The notes: generated by a model from the letters alone, not told the origin. 64,000 nt of DNA from Montifringilla adamsi (GCA_017590115.1 JAGGNK010003335.1:8185916-8249915); one strand, 5' to 3'. Numbered from the stretch's first letter, positions 1 to 14,278 are shown. A program made the numbers and translations.

Positions 1-3000
1 CCCAGGCCAGCTGATCATAATCCTTAGCACACTGTGTGCTACTGATAAAGACTATTTGAGTTGTTCTATGGAATAATAAGCACCAACCTGGCCGCCTCAG
101 GAACACCTCTGAGCACTCTCACTACAGAGTCAAAGTCAACTCACCAGGATGCCCATCTCTTGACTTTCATTATGGAAAATTATTCACAGCAGAAATGTCA
201 CTTCAGCAGTGTACAATTTCCTGCCACTATAAATATTTTCATATCATTACTTTCCTTCTCTTATACCTGTGGAGTCTTAGACCACACCAATTTCTTCACC
301 TGTGCAAAGCTTTTCCCAGACACAGGACAGTCTTCAACTTCCTGGAACACAGAGCAGAACTCACAGGGATCCTCTCCAAACTTTTAGAAAGATGTATTAA
401 GAACATCTCACAGCACTTTCAGTGACTTTTCCCATTTCCTAAAATACATTTTTCTCTCCTACCAGAAGACCCATCTCTGCACACACTCCACCTTCAGTAT
501 AATCAATATATTGATAAAGAAGTGAATACCTTGCCATACATCTTTTTACTGCTGACTTCTCCCTATGGCTGTTTGAACTAAGTCCATTCTAAACCCTTAA
601 CTGTATTCCTGTACCAATGATTTCCAATTCAAAGGCTTTGCTTTGTCAATTACACACATGCATGCACACACCTACATGTGCATCTTCTGTTAATGCTTTA
701 AGCAATACTTGAATCCTTTAATATTCTCTTCAAGGCCTTTTACAATTTTCCTCACAATGCTATTTAGACTAGCAATTAACCCCCCTGAAACACCACTGCT
801 ACCTAATGCTCTCACAGCAGCACTCAGAGACAGGAGAATGTGACAGAACCTGACAGAAACACACATTCATGTCCTCACACGCTGGTATGAAGTCCTGGCC
901 TGCCCACAACCATGTATTTGTTAACTTATCTAGGGATGAAAACCCTCAGTTATTCACAGCTCTGCTTACCCTCCTGTTTTGGTAGCTCAGAGCAGGAGTA
1001 CTGAGGCATGCTGGCACAATCACCACGCTTTCTCCAGGGATGTTTGGCCAGTGCTGTCAGTCAGCACTCCCAGAAGGACCTGGGCTGTGCAGCAGCAGCA
1101 CAGCGCGCAGGGGTGCTGGAGCAGCTGGCACACATCGTGCCCCTCACCTCTCCAGGTGCGAGCCCTAAAGTGGCAGCAGGAAGGAGCACTGCTTTCCATT
1201 TCCAGCGCTGCTTTCACGCTGCCAACCTCCCCCAGGAACGGACGTGGGCAGCAGATGAACCTGCACAGACAGGGCACAGCTGAAGTCCACAAAGGCTTAT
1301 CCTCCCTGCAGCTCCTGCCAAGACAGCTGGGAAACTCCACAAGTGGAGACTCCAGCATGCAGACACTGCTCAGAACCTCAGTTTACAGTCAGCCTTCCAG
1401 GGAACTACTTGTGTATCTATGGAGTCTCCAGGAACAAATTGGTTCTGACCTGTAGGAAACCAAGAGCAGAAACTGTCCCTTCCACAAGCCATGGCTGCCC
1501 AGGTGTTCCTGCTGATGGCAAATGTTTGACTCCAGGTGGATTTTAAATTGAATTCACCTGCAGTGACCTGTTTGGAAAAGTATTCCCCAATGTGTCTATG
1601 GGGATAAATGCACATTTCTGCTTAAAAACTGAGACTTTTCTGATCAAAGGAGCTGGAACTTCTATACTACATAAAAAAACAACAAATCAAAATACACTTT
1701 TCCTATCATGAGCATGAAAAAAAAAGAGAAACCTTCCTACATAAACATGATAGAACAGACACTCAAATCACATACTAAGCATTTTCAGTGGTTTGGGAAA
1801 GAGAAGAAATACAAAATGTGAAGTTAATATTCCTGCTGGAATAAGATGAAAGATATTATTTTACGCCCTACTTGAAACATCATAGTAATTTTCATCTGCA
1901 CTAATAAAAATAAATCAGCAGCTGATCTTCCATGCATTACAATTACCATTTCATGCAGCAGTCACAATGCTTCTGAGATGCATTTGCCCTTTGGAACTCC
2001 TGCCACAAATAGAGCTGAATTTAGGGACTGCTGAGTGCACAAATTTATTACATCAATTCTTTGAGGACATTGTCATGCAGAAAATGCAATGTGGGCAGCT
2101 AGAGAAAAGGATCCAGAGAAAAGCATCCAACCCTGAGTAAAGATTTTTGAGAGGAAAATAATTAGAACTGAACAACTGAAAAAGAGAAAAAGTCACATTG
2201 CATGGCACCAACTGTTGGGTGACCAGCAGAGCCCCGTCTGGAGCGCACTCATCACCCAGACAGGAATTAATGAATTCCCAAGCAGCCCCCCCTGCCTGCA
2301 GCTCAGCCTCTTGCAGAGATGCTCATTTGCAGAGCACGACACAACTTGCTGTTAGACAGGAGCAGTTCAATATTCATTAACCAAAAGAGCCCCCACCTTG
2401 TGCTGCTGCTGCCTGCAGTACAAATCACCCACCCCCGGGTTTTATCAATCCTGTCACTCACTGTCCCAGGAACCTGAGCCTGGAATGCAGCAACACTCCC
2501 TGCCCTCAGCTGGGGCATTTGCACAGCCAGGAAGCTGGGAACCTGCAGCCACTCTCTGAGCAACTCAAACAGAAAATGCTGGAAACACAAAAGGTTTAAT
2601 CTCAAATTTGCATATAGAAACTTATCCTTGCAATAGTTCACTGCTAAAAAAAGAGCTGCATGAAAAGGGAGAATTGAAGCGGGCAGCTGCACGTTGGGAG
2701 ATTTACTCCAAGCCTTCCCAGGAAGCCTATGGAAGCTTGCAGCACACGCTTTTCTTTTACCACCCAGGACACTAATACATTCAACTGTGCTAAAGCAAAA
2801 GTGTCAGGCACAGAGATTTAAGGAGATAATACAGTGAAGGCTCAGAGACTAGATAAAATCATAAGAAGATGCAGTCAGAAGCTGCTTCTTGCTTGCTCTT
2901 TACTATCAGTTGTCCCTGTTGTATTGGATGGGGAAGGCAGAGCACAACAGCTTCAGCAGGAGGGGTGGCTGGGGTAACCTTCTCCTTGGCTGCCCAAATC

Positions 3001-3303
3001 CAAACCCAGCTTGTCCCTGAGCACCCCTGCTCTTCTGGCTCAAAAAACCAACTCTGGTCACCAATGCAAACATCTGCACCCAGCAGAACGGGGCACCAGA
3101 TGTACAGAGGTGCAACCTGCTCCAGCCAGCACTGTCAGGTGGAAATCTACATTGCTTTAGAGGTTGACCACAGCCTTGGATTCTGCTGTGTCTGCTAAGC
3201 TCTGCAGCACAACTTGGCAACACACAGATTATCCAAGAAGCTCAGTAAAACATGGCTGAGAAATACCAAGGTATAGTAGAGACCCAACAGCACATAAACT
3301 GTC
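1..3303. other. Noncoding stretch, no gene seen
   Basis: No open frame here resembles a known protein, and the candidate frames overlap one another on both strands. The block around 980-1360 is richer in G+C than its flanks but has few CpG dinucleotides and no recognisable exon. The rest is mixed-composition DNA with short A runs (for example near 1722) and no recognisable interspersed repeat. If the minus-strand promoter at 14.6 kb is real, this stretch would lie in its first intron or beyond; that is inference. Confidence 0.6.
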
Positions 3304-3340
3304 AAAAAAACCAACCCAAAACAAAACAAAACAACCACCC
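3304..3340. repeat. CAAAA-type simple repeat
   Basis: An imperfect A-rich microsatellite of CAAAA/CCAAA-like units. It is low complexity and carries no gene. It may be the degraded A-rich tail of an old retroposon, but no element body is recognisable to its left. Confidence 0.6.
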
Positions 3341-3540
3341 TGCTTTCAGATATCTGGAAGCCATGCAGAAAAGATCTTCATGGCCATCTGCTTGGTGCCT
3401 GTAACTTGGTCTCACAGGTCACACTGGGAAGCCCCAGCAAACTGGGAAGCCCCACAGCCATCCATCCTCCAGCAGCACTCGGGTGAAGCTCCCCCGGCGC
3501 TGGGAATGTTTGGTTACACACTCTGCCTCTGCTGGAAGCC

Positions 3541-3611
3541 TGGAAATGCTCCCTTCAGGACCCTGGAGAGGCTGCCTTCAGGACCCTGGAAATGCTCCCT
3601 TCAGGACCCTG
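3541..3611. repeat. 23-bp minisatellite, 3 copies
   Basis: Three tandem copies of a 23-bp unit begin at 3541, 3564 and 3587. The outer two are identical (the unit ends CCCTTCAGGACCC). The middle copy differs at several positions in its first half but keeps CCTTCAGGACCC. The pattern suggests a local replication-slippage expansion. No function is evident. Confidence 0.85.
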
Positions 3612-4600
3612 CTTGGCCAAATAGGTTTGTCACTGTCTCCCAAATAACTCACATGAATGTCTTTCATTTTTCAAGTGGTGCCATGAAACACGGGGCTGCA
3701 CACGCCACAAACACTGACATATTTCACTAATATAATCCAGCAGCAGCATATGGGGAGTATTTATACAGGCCTTTATTATATTTTATGAAAGGTAAACGAC
3801 CCTCTCCAAGACGTGGTGACTTGTGCTGACAGCATGTTTGTTTTTAAGAAAAAAATACTAATAGGGGAGGGTTGGAGGCTTTGCAAGTCTAACCCATGGG
3901 TACAAATTCCCCCAGACCTGTTACAGGAAAAAGCCCATGCATTCTCTTCTTCCCCTGTTTTTACTGTCATTCATCTTACAAGCTGCTCTTATTAAACTTG
4001 TTACTCAACACAGTAATTAGTTGAAATAAAAAGATACATACAAATAAAATTCAGATATTGACTCTAATTAAGTCTTCTTAAGTGTTATTTTACTAGCTGG
4101 GGTGGAGCAATTTTGTCATGATTGAACTGTTGAAGAACAATTAAGTAGAATGAAGCTTTAATTCCTTCCTGATCTCCTGACAAAAGCCAATGCACATTCA
4201 AACTCGCGTGAGAGAAACCAAAACCAATTAGAGCAATGTGATATTGCACATTGTCTCACCAGGTGAAAAGCCAAGCTGGGATGGCACCAAAACCTCAAAT
4301 CTTTGTACTGGAGCTTTAATTGGTGGCAGCAGTAGCTGGGGCAGGGAGCAGTGCAGGGTTTGTTTGCCCTCCCCAGGAAGGACAAAGGCACCGTGTGGCC
4401 CAGAGGATGAGCGATGCACAACACGTGGGACCAGTCTGGCTTTTAGGGTGCCAGCACTTAACTCCTGAGCTCTGACCCATCATCACACAGCAGCCACTGG
4501 AGAGTCCCAGAATCTCACTGTCCCTGTTTCTGGCTATCACAAGTGGAAACCAGCCTGTCTCCAGCATGAAAGGACACTTTGATAAATGCAGTAATTACCA
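3612..4600. other. Noncoding stretch, no gene seen
   Basis: Mixed-composition DNA with AT-rich parts at 3990-4160. The short open frames on both strands overlap each other and none looks like a conserved protein. No known repeat family is recognised. Confidence 0.55.
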
Positions 4601-4693
4601 CCAGACACCCCACCCAGCCAGCAAGAAAATCAAGGCCATTTATTTGTCCACCGAGTTATAAAACTACTACCAGAAAACTCTGCAAATCAAGCT

Positions 4694-4723
4694 TTGTCAT
4701 TGATTTCATTAAATCAATGACAA
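4694..4723. other. Perfect 13-bp inverted repeat (hairpin)
   Basis: Left arm TTGTCATTGATTT (4694-4706), a 4-base spacer CATT, then the exact reverse complement AAATCAATGACAA (4711-4723). ATTAATTAAT follows at 4731-4740, so the block from about 4620 to 4760 is AT-rich with several homeodomain-type cores. The arms contain TGAT/ATCA cores of the kind bound by PBX/TALE homeodomain proteins. A cis-regulatory role is possible but is inferred from motifs only. Confidence 0.7.
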
Positions 4724-4760
4724 TTATATCATTAATTAATCAGAAAGCTCAAAGCTAATA

Positions 4761-6465
4761 GAAAATTGTTTCTATCGACTCCAAACTCCTTCCATGGAGC
4801 TGCCTGGCGGTGCCCCCGCTATGGAAGTGCCCAGCTGCACCTCTGCTGCTCCATTTGTCATCTCAATGCACCACTTGTTCCTCTGAACACAGATCAGCTT
4901 ACACAAAGCAGTTGTCATGCTTCTTCTAGTCCCTACCATCTTTGCACATTCCCCTCCACACGTGCTCATAAAAATCACTTGCCATAAGAGCTTTCAAATG
5001 GGGCTTGTCAAAACATCAGGATGGAAGGTGTGCAGGAGAGAACCTCCAGTTTCCTGTGGTCTTTGCTGAAACACACAAACACGCAGCCTGGTACCAACAG
5101 GCATTTCTTTCCTCAACACACCCCTGAGATGTGGCTGTAAAGAAGAATCCTGATGGGAGGGGAGGGAGACACAACAATCTTAAAAGGAAACTTCACACAT
5201 GTAAAAGCCTACAAAAGGTAAAACCTGGATACCTGTAACAGAAACCTTCAGGAAGTGATTTAAGGCAATTTGGAAATACAGTTTCAGTGGCTGGTTGAAC
5301 ACCTTCAGAATACAAATATGCAGCAGGCTATTTACAGTTCAAGGGAAAAAGTTTCCACCTTCCCCAACCCACAGCAGAGCACAGTCTGTTCTCAGTGAGG
5401 AACATAAATTTTGAGCAACTCCAACAGACATGAAGAAGTCAGTGGCTTTATCTCAATTTATCTCAATTTAACTGATTTCAGGAAACTTAAGCAATACTCA
5501 AGACAAGGGCTCTCAATCTCAAAGACACTCAAACCCTGCTAGACCTGCTATTGTGTAGACAGCAATTGCTGATTTATTGACTGCAAAGAGCTGTGGATCG
5601 AGCCTTAGTATTTACTAATATTTCTCCTGGAATTGGCCTTTAATGGCCCGATTCAACTGTTATTAACGAGAAAGGAACAATGCCCCTTTCCTTCAACAGA
5701 GTTGGATGAAGTTGGATCAGTTAGCAGCTGAACTAGAAAATTCAAACATTTGGACCAATTAAGTTTTACTACTAAGATATTTAGCACACATTTTATCTGA
5801 TAGGAAAACTTCAAATCTAGGGCTAAACCAAAGAAATTATAGTAGTTTCCAGATTAAAAAGAATGGTGTTGAGAAGTGGAAATCCACCTCTCAATCCCTT
5901 GGGTGCAATTCAGAAGTAACCCTGGCGAACCCAGGAACATAAATATGAAGTGACAGGGAAATCCAGCCTACTATTCACATCACATATTCCATGGTTCTTT
6001 CTATTCCACAGTAATACACCAAGTTAAGCTGCTTATTAGATGGGCACATTCTCCCAACTGCAGCCAGGCTTGTATGTTATGTTGGGCTTGCCGTCAGTGC
6101 TGACCGCCCTTTAATCCTAATTCTGCTGTCATTTGTGGTTCCACTTCAGAAGATCCTTGCTTTAATACACAAATGGGATCGCTGTTAGCACTGCTGCAGC
6201 CCGGAGGAGAGGCACGTGAGAAATGCCACAAGAGGGACTCCCAGTAACCATCCCTATTTATACTTATACAACCCTCCTGCACATTTTCCTAACAAATCTA
6301 TACTTTCAAATACTTCTGTTGGCCTACAGGAGGTTGTGGCATATGCTTCTAAGCCCCACAGCTCCCCCATCAGCAAATAATGGCCTTCCTAAAATGACCT
6401 GGTAACAGCTAATAACTGCCATAAAGCATAAAAAGGCTGTGGTACAGAAGGTCTTTTATAGAATG
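4761..6465. other. Noncoding stretch, no gene seen
   Basis: No supported exon or RNA gene. Small local feature: a direct repeat of TTTATCTCAA at about 5449-5470. The rest is unremarkable bird-like intronic or intergenic sequence. Confidence 0.55.
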
Positions 6466-6478
6466 AAAAAAAAAAAAA
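6466..6478 (+). repeat. A13 homopolymer
   Basis: A run of 13 A residues following GAATG. There is no upstream retroposon body or polyadenylation signal that would make it a convincing retrocopy tail. Confidence 0.85.
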
Positions 6479-7974
6479 CCACCCAAATTTTTATTAGCAC
6501 AATCACTAATGGACACAGAGTTCTCATGTGATCCATTTACTTTTAGGAAATGCCTGGTATCAGATAATGAAATTATCTCACAAAACAAAAACAACCCCCA
6601 AACCAGCACTTTCAAAAAGCACACTGCAGTCTGGCAGCTCATGAATGAAACACTCCGTAGGTGTTTGTGTACATTTATAATTTACTACACCACATTAAGA
6701 AGTAAGACAACTGCAAACGACAAGCTGCTGCTCTCCCAGCTGTGTACACTGTGCAATTATACCTTCCACCAGGGCTCAGCCAGCTCTGCTACCAACCTTC
6801 CAGTTGGGAGAAAGACAGAAGGATCCAAAGGATCCAAATCAGTTCCAGCAACTGAGGAACAAATGGCAGCAACTCTGTCTTCATAAAGTTCTGAAGCAAT
6901 AACACTGAAACGCTGTTTAGTGTGTGCACATGCCAGGAAGAGAAGCACAAATTCCACCCTGATACAGAGCATCACACCTGCTCCAGACCTTGCTTTCATC
7001 CTGCATCTGAAACTTGTACAAAATCACTGCTAATCTCACACAGAGGAGATATCCGTATCTGGCAGCTCACGTAGGACCAGGTCCAGCCCTTCTGGAACAA
7101 AGCACCAAACTCAGCCAGTCACACACCTAGCTTTACACATGTTCCCAGCCCAGAGAGAAATCTCCAGGTGCAGTTTTCAGCACGTAATTAATTCTACAAA
7201 ACACAGCAACACAAGCTTTCCTTTATGCCCTCAGCAGGAGAAGACTCAATGTAGCAGCACGGAAGTGCCTCGCAGGATATTTTCTACAACACTTTCACCT
7301 GCTCGTGATCTTCCTACCTGAATTTCTCTATTGGACCCACTGTTTGCAGTTGCACCTGAAACCCTGGTGAATTATTCCATGCTGGGTCATCCTAATGGTG
7401 AATCATAAGTGACCCACATAACCATAACCCCAAATTCTTTCTGCGCCCAAATAGGGAGGGTCTGCAGAGTTTCAGTTCCATGAACAAGCTGACAGATTTG
7501 AATGAAGTGATGGAAAAGACTGCAGATCTTGAGAGTCATCTTTGCTCTCTGCAGATCCACTGACTACACTCAGCGTCTTGTCTGTGTTCCAGTTTCAGTA
7601 CAGCTGAAGTCTCCTGGCAGCACTCCAGGGACAGCCACGGATCCCTGATGCTTTCAGGGACCTTCTCCAGTCCACAGGGCACAGCAGGGGACTGTCTGAA
7701 GACATTCCTGCCCAGCTTCCATACCCCTGCATGATCCCCCTTCCTACACCCTGTGCTGAGCTCCAGCCCTGCAGAAAGCATCAGGCCTTTCAACAGCACC
7801 TATGTGGAACATCCCAACTTCCTGCACTTGTGGCTTCCTCTTCTATTTGTTTTTAAGCTGTGGAACATGATCCCTGAGCCAGGTGACCAGGCTGAACATG
7901 GTGTAGGATGTTTATACACATGCATTGGAACAGCCTACACGTACACGTTCAAAACTGCTGTAATCAGGAAATGA
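6479..7974. other. Noncoding stretch, no gene seen
   Basis: No convincing coding frame. The tandem pair GGATCCAAAGGATCCAAA near 6822 is the only local oddity. Composition is typical of the surrounding intronic or intergenic DNA. Confidence 0.5.
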
Positions 7975-8110
7975 GCCATGAAATGTGTAAGCGGCGGCAC
8001 ATTAATAATCTGTTTTATAGCTTAAATTAGAATCTTTGGAATTTCACAGCCAGACACTTTTAAATAGGTCAAAAATGCAGTAATCACACTTAATGATCAC
8101 ACTGTGATGT
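7975..8110. promoter_or_regulatory. AT-rich block, possible conserved noncoding element
   Basis: This stretch has several homeodomain-like cores (ATTAATAATC, TTAAATTAG, CTTAATGATC) in ordered, non-repetitive sequence with no coding frame. Such composition is common in conserved vertebrate enhancers, but no alignment was available. The assignment is an inference with low confidence. Confidence 0.2.
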
Positions 8111-11100
8111 GCACCGCATCAGAGCTGGGAGTGAGGAAACCTGAGCAGAATGGATATGAACTGCTGGCACACTCAAAAAAAGCATTTAACAAACTTCAAG
8201 AACAAAACACATAGCTCAGGCACGAAGTTTTTTGTCTTTTGATCCTGCTCTTCAGAAATGAGGTGTGAGATTTCATGTGATCACAGACAACAAATGCTGT
8301 TCTCTGTATTTTCATTTTAGTTAGCACTGCAGATTAGCAAAGGATTTGACCACTTGCAAGTAGTGAGAATTTAGTGATGTTAAGAAAGCCTTCCCCATCT
8401 GAGAAACACAATTTGCTATCCTACCTGCCCACGCTCATGTCACCCTCAGTGCACAGACTTAAAACACATTTCTGGGTATCAGCATTTGGGTTTCTTTTAA
8501 AGAAAAGAACAAGAACCCACAGATCAATCTGAGTAATCTTTTAGTCTCCAGACTAGGGAAACCCTTCACAATTTTGCTAAATTTAGACACGTGCTTACAT
8601 TCTCTCTACACCAGCTTGATTTCAGGTATAATAAACCTGATGGAAAATTTGAATAAAGAATGAGAATTTCAGCAAAAGACGCAGTCATTGACTAATTAAT
8701 CCAGTCCTGTCAAGCTACTGAGGCATAACCAAAAAGGCAAACTAGGAAAAAAAAAAAATCAGCTATATTCTGTGAAAACAAAGTCAATGTTTGTCTACTG
8801 CAAAAGTACAAAGTCAGCAGGGGAGACTGCTTGGAAGCTTGTAAGAAAGCAGTAGAGAAATGTTTTTTTGGTTTCTTTTTTCCTCCAGTCAAACTGGGCT
8901 TCTTCTAAAAAACAAAGCAAGGCAAAAGATGAAAGGCCTTCTCTTCTGAAGCCAAAGATGAAGAATACAAAGAATATTAATGACTAACAAGTCTGTCTGT
9001 AAATGCCATGAGCTTAGCTGTAGAAGGGACTAAAAGGAAGAACAGCACTGCTATTAACTAATAAGTTTCTGATCTAACAAGCAGTGACGAAGGCTGATTG
9101 GGTCATTTATGGAAGGGAACATTAGTTCAGAAGAACACAGGTTCTCTACAGAAGATAAAAGGAAAGATGCCATTATATATATGCAAAAGCTCAGGATGGC
9201 TCATTCACCCAGCACATAAAGGTAATAAATTCCCAATTAGGGCTTGTCTGTCCCTCACATGTTTGTGTGTGCAGGTACAGCAGATTGCTGTCTTGTGGAA
9301 AACTTGAGAATTGGTGCAAGTTTGTCACCAGACTTATATTGCAGAGCACTGGATTTTGATGAATTGTATTTCCTAAAGGAAACATTTAACAAACACAGAA
9401 CCTTGCCTTTGTCACAGCACAGCCTTATTTCTGGACCCAGCATAAGCCTGCCTGGCCACCAGAGTTTCCCAGTGTCCTGGAATCCTGCAGTGGTCCAGGA
9501 GGGACTCATGGACCAGGGGCAAGGGAGGGAGGGAGGCAGCACTGGCCTCTCACCTCTGCACAAGCACGGTGCAAAGCATGTGCTTCCATGTTTGAATTTT
9601 GCCCATTCTCTTTCAAGAAATTCTTCTAATTTAAGCAAGTGAAGCACAATAAAACCAGGAAGATGAAAAACAACCACCTCGGAGCCAAAAGTGACACCAC
9701 GCCAAGTTCAGATTTGGAAACTGATTCATTTGCCAGCTCATAGGCACACACACCTAGTCTTTCTATATTTATACACACGGACTCGGGCTCCCTGCTTGGT
9801 AGAGGCACTACGAGTATTTTTAAATCAGCAAGAAATCAAGAATCACTGTACTTAGAGAAGATGGAAAAATTCCCTTTTCTCTAAGCTCAGATTAGAGGAT
9901 TCTTGACGCATCAGCTCTGCCTGTAGCATCCAGCAAGGCTGAGAGCCAGCACGGACACAATTCACTCTGAGATTCCTTCCCTTAACAGGCCACTGCTCAC
10001 TCCTGCAGACAGGCTGAATTTTGCATTGCAGCCTGATCCAGCAGATGATATGAGAAGCTTCTGTGTCAGGATGGAAATCTGGGAAGCATTCTGGCAGCGT
10101 GAGAGATGGCAATGTTGCAGCCAGTACTGCCAGAGAGCTGTGCTGCTGCCCCTTCCAGGCTGGGAATTCACAGCCCCTCGTTCAATGCCCAGCTTTGTCC
10201 ATAACCCACAGTGGTCTCAGGAGATCACCAAACTCTCTCAGCATCTCCTTATGGAAAAGGGGGATAACAGCACGTCTCAGCAGCACCACAAAGGTTTGTT
10301 AATGCTTGTAAGCACTTTGTAGATAAGCAACATCAAGACAGCAGTTAGCAGAGGGATTTGGGGCACAGACAGACATAAATCCAAAGCACTCATATCATAT
10401 ACTTCTTTCAGACAAGCACAGCAGCAGATCAGCTCCCTGCATTTAGTGGTTGTGGGCTCCATCCTCTCAACAGACTGAGCACTCTGCCTTTGATCCAAAA
10501 AATGAGTCCGCGGAGAATATTCACATGTTTAATGTTAATCATATGCTTAAATTCTCTGAATCTATAAAGAGAGTAAAAGAGAAAAGTGCTCCCCAGCTCC
10601 AAAACAAACACAAATTCCCAGAAGTTATATTTAGGACATGAGCAAACATTTGGCCAGCAAAGGAAAAGCCTTCAGTATACACCTGCTAAGCTTTTGCATC
10701 CCTCAGGAAACCTGCAGGTGGGAAAAGTGTCCAGAATGAGTTTGCTTAGACAAAACCTTTCTAAAATAACCAGCATGGTGATATTTGAAAGAAGCATCCC
10801 AGAGCATGTGACCTACTATTCTTACACACACAGAGCAGTCCTTGAGCAAGGAAATCAGAAGACAGAATAAATGAAATTAATTAAGAAATTCACCACACAG
10901 ATTTGAACTTCTGACTAGGAATTTATAGTCACAAAAGAATGCATTCATTTATTAACGGTCTACTGTAGGAGAAGAGGCTTTCCTCAGAGGACAGGCACTG
11001 CCACCCAGTCCTCAGAAGTTCCATATGCCTTCAGCAACACCTAGAAAGCATCTTGTAACTGTATCAGAAAGGAACAATACTGAGCAAAAGGAATGGAACC

Positions 11101-13789
11101 CCCTTAAAGCCTTGTTCATTTTCAGCACATGCTGCTCTCACATCCTCACTCTCTGAAGCATTGAACTCAATTTACATCCTGCTAAACTCCTGGGCTAGCT
11201 AATGGCTTACCAGTCTGCCAAATCAGAGTGTCCAGGAGTCTCTGCTCCTACACCAACCCCACCCTGACCTGCTCATCCTGAGCCCTTTCCTGCAGATGGA
11301 TCAGGTCTGTGGAGAGAGGACGGAGCTCCTCTGGTGCAGGTGAGCTCGGCAGAGCGGAGAGGGACCTGCAGTGTCAGGATGCAGCGAGCTCCAGGCAGTC
11401 AGACACTCCTGCAGAGCCGAGCACTTCCAGCTACGGCCACAGCTGCAGCCTGGACACAGCCCTGGCCAGACAAGCATCTGCAGCATAAACATATAGCTGG
11501 CTCCCAGAGATGATTTTCAAACCCTGCTAAACAAGCATGTATAGCAAGAAAAGCCTCAGGCAACCAAAGGGCCACTATGCAGAGTTTCACTGCTGTGGCA
11601 GAGCCATAAACATTATCCAGCTTACTCACAGCAACATCACGTTTTGCCAGCGATGTGAAACGGACAAAGCACTCTCTCACCAGCATAAATTGTCCAAGAA
11701 GTTAAATAAGACTGCTAATTATTTCTAAGGATTTTTAAAGAATCCCTCAAGATTACTGTTCTAAAATTTGATTTTAAAATGTTGTAAATATTTTCAACCA
11801 AACATCATTATATGAAATTGACTTGATGGTATAAAAGAGCCATTTTCTTAAGTAAAGGCTTTTTGAGAAGTGCATTGTATTTTAACAGGACACAGCACTT
11901 TTACCTTAACAAACCAGAGGGAGCTGTACTAGTCACACCTTACAAATGGTTAACAAGGTGTTTATCTTCCTTGTTTGGCTGAATTACAACTACACAAAAT
12001 GCCCTGACTCAAAGGAGGCAGAACAAATCCCTACCTTCACCTGCCGTGAGGGATGGAATTAGAATGTTGGGTGAGGCTGTAAGAAGTCCAAGGGAAGTTA
12101 AGACACCACAAGGAATCCTGGTTACATTTCTCCACCTCCTTTGCAAGACACTTTGCTGTCCCAAGGTTTGCAGACTCTACAAAGCAACACAAAGTTCACT
12201 GCTGTTGCAGTTATCAGCATGACCTGGCAGACCCCACCACTGGGGAGGCCCTCTGGAGAGGGCTGACAGCTCCACATGACAGCTTCATTACTTTCTTTCA
12301 CCAGTTTCCTGGAGGAGGAAGCACTGTCTCCCTATGATGGGGTAAGATACAAAGGCATAACTCCAAGCCTGTGCAGTGTAGGGGTCTCTCACAATAAGCT
12401 CAGACCTCTCAGACATCTCTGGTGCCTTCGCTTTGTTCAGAGCCTCCATTAATATCACCCAGGACTTCATTACCAGCACTTTCCCCTGGCTAGAGCCTTG
12501 ACTCTTCTTTTGCTCTAGCACTTCTTCGTTGAAGTACACAAAGAGCCAGAGTGTAACAAAGAAATGCACTCCCCATCCTCACTCCTGTACCAAGTCATCC
12601 TCCCCATCCCTCAAAGGCAGCTCACCCCTTCTCCCATCCCTAACAAAACAGTGAGATTAAAAGAGTCCTGGGAAACAGGGCAGCAGCAAGGGGCATCTTT
12701 CAGTGCTCAGAAGGGCAGACACACCTCCAGGAATGAGGTGCCACTGGCTGCAGCACAGAGCACAGGTATCCCACAGCAAGAGCTGAACCTGGGCAAGGAC
12801 TGCTGGATACACCTTTTCAGCTACACTGGTTTGAGAACAATAATTAAATTCCAGTCTAATTTCCTCCTGATCTACACCTCTAACTCCTTAGTGACTCCTT
12901 TTAAGCCAATTCCCAACTGTGGTGTCACTCTGGGCATTTGCCTTAAATAAAGAGCCCAGGAAGCCACTAAAACAATAACTATCTTTTTATCTGGAAAATA
13001 CATGCCCAGGAAATTTCTCCTGTGTAATACAAATGTCAGTATTTCAGGCTTCAGTAACATCATATGATGTGCCATCACCACCCTACTCAACACATGGGCA
13101 GGGACCATCAAGTCTAGAGAACACAATCAAAGCATAAATGGTTTCTCCTCTGCACTTCTCTTTTTCCTCGTCATCTCCCAGTGTTTAATGCTGTGCCAGA
13201 GGGAGCAGTGCCCAGTGTGGGTCCTCAAACAGCCACCAAAACACCCGAGGCTATGCGATGTCACCAGGAATGCCGCGGGCATCAAAGCCACCACGGGCTG
13301 AGGAGGTCTGTGCAGCTGCTCCCCTGCCCTGCTAATTGGGTACTGCGGACACGCTCACGCCGTAAGCACATCTTTGACATAACACAGCATGACAATTTCT
13401 CCAGAGTCACAGAAACGCAGAGCATACAAATAAACCTGAATGCTGAAACAATTTCATTGTTCATAAGAATATGCACGCTGCACCTGTTACGACCAAGGGC
13501 ACTGTCTGCGCCTTGGAGCTGATTATTTCAGCCTCTAACAAGCCTGTCTGTCTTGGAGGACTGTTAAACTCCAGGAGTTAATAGAGCACAACAAAATTAT
13601 TTTGCAAAAAGAAATCATAACCGGATACACAGGGAGAGATCTTTAAATGTAAGGTAAAGAAAACAATCCTCAAACTGACATTCTCCTCTGAGCTTCTCAC
13701 AGCCGCTGGGTCAATTTAAATCAAATTCACTGAAACAAAATAACTCCAAAATTGATAGCGGTAAAGTCCTACCCGGAAACAAATGCTCG
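8111..13789. other. Noncoding stretch left of CpG island 1
   Basis: No gene supported. There are short A/T runs (8749-8758) and a GGGA run near 9525-9536. A TATAAAAG string at about 11830 has no CpG island, CCAAT box or recognisable exon beside it. Open frames up to about 140 codons occur on opposite strands at the same place, which argues against real coding exons. If the minus-strand first exon at 14.2-14.6 kb is real, this is its intron. Confidence 0.5.
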
Positions 13790-14278
13790 GGAGCCCAACT
13801 GCACCCCCAGCCCGGGACTCCCGATAGAGGAGGGCAGGACGCTGGCGCGGCAGGAGCGGGGAGCGCTCCCCAAGCCCCGTCCGGCGGGAGGCAGCACCGG
13901 CGGCGCTCCCGCAGCCCCGAGGGGAGCCGGGGCCGGAGCCGGGGCCGGAGCCGCCGCGGGGAGCAGGTGACAGAGCCGGTCCCCGCAGCCCAGCCCCGGC
14001 GCCGCCGCCAGCCGGGCCCCGCCGCCAGCACGCGTGGGGCGCCGGGCCGGGGGTGATTTTTGGTAGGAGAGAAGGAGCGCGGCAGAGGAGCGGCACCCGC
14101 GGCTGCGGCAGCGCGGTGCGGGCAGGGCGCGGGGAGGGGACGGACCGGCACTCACCGAGCTACGCGCGGCTGCTGCTGCTGCCCCCGCTGCCGTCCATCG
14201 GGGCGGCGGGGGGACGGGAGCCCGCTGCGGGCCACAGCCGCCCCGCGATCCGCCGCATCTGCCCGGCGCCGCCGCCGC

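Noticed and set aside
11829..11840. TATAAAAG box
   Set aside because: No CpG island, CCAAT box, initiator or exon is associated; isolated TATA strings are frequent in AT-rich DNA.
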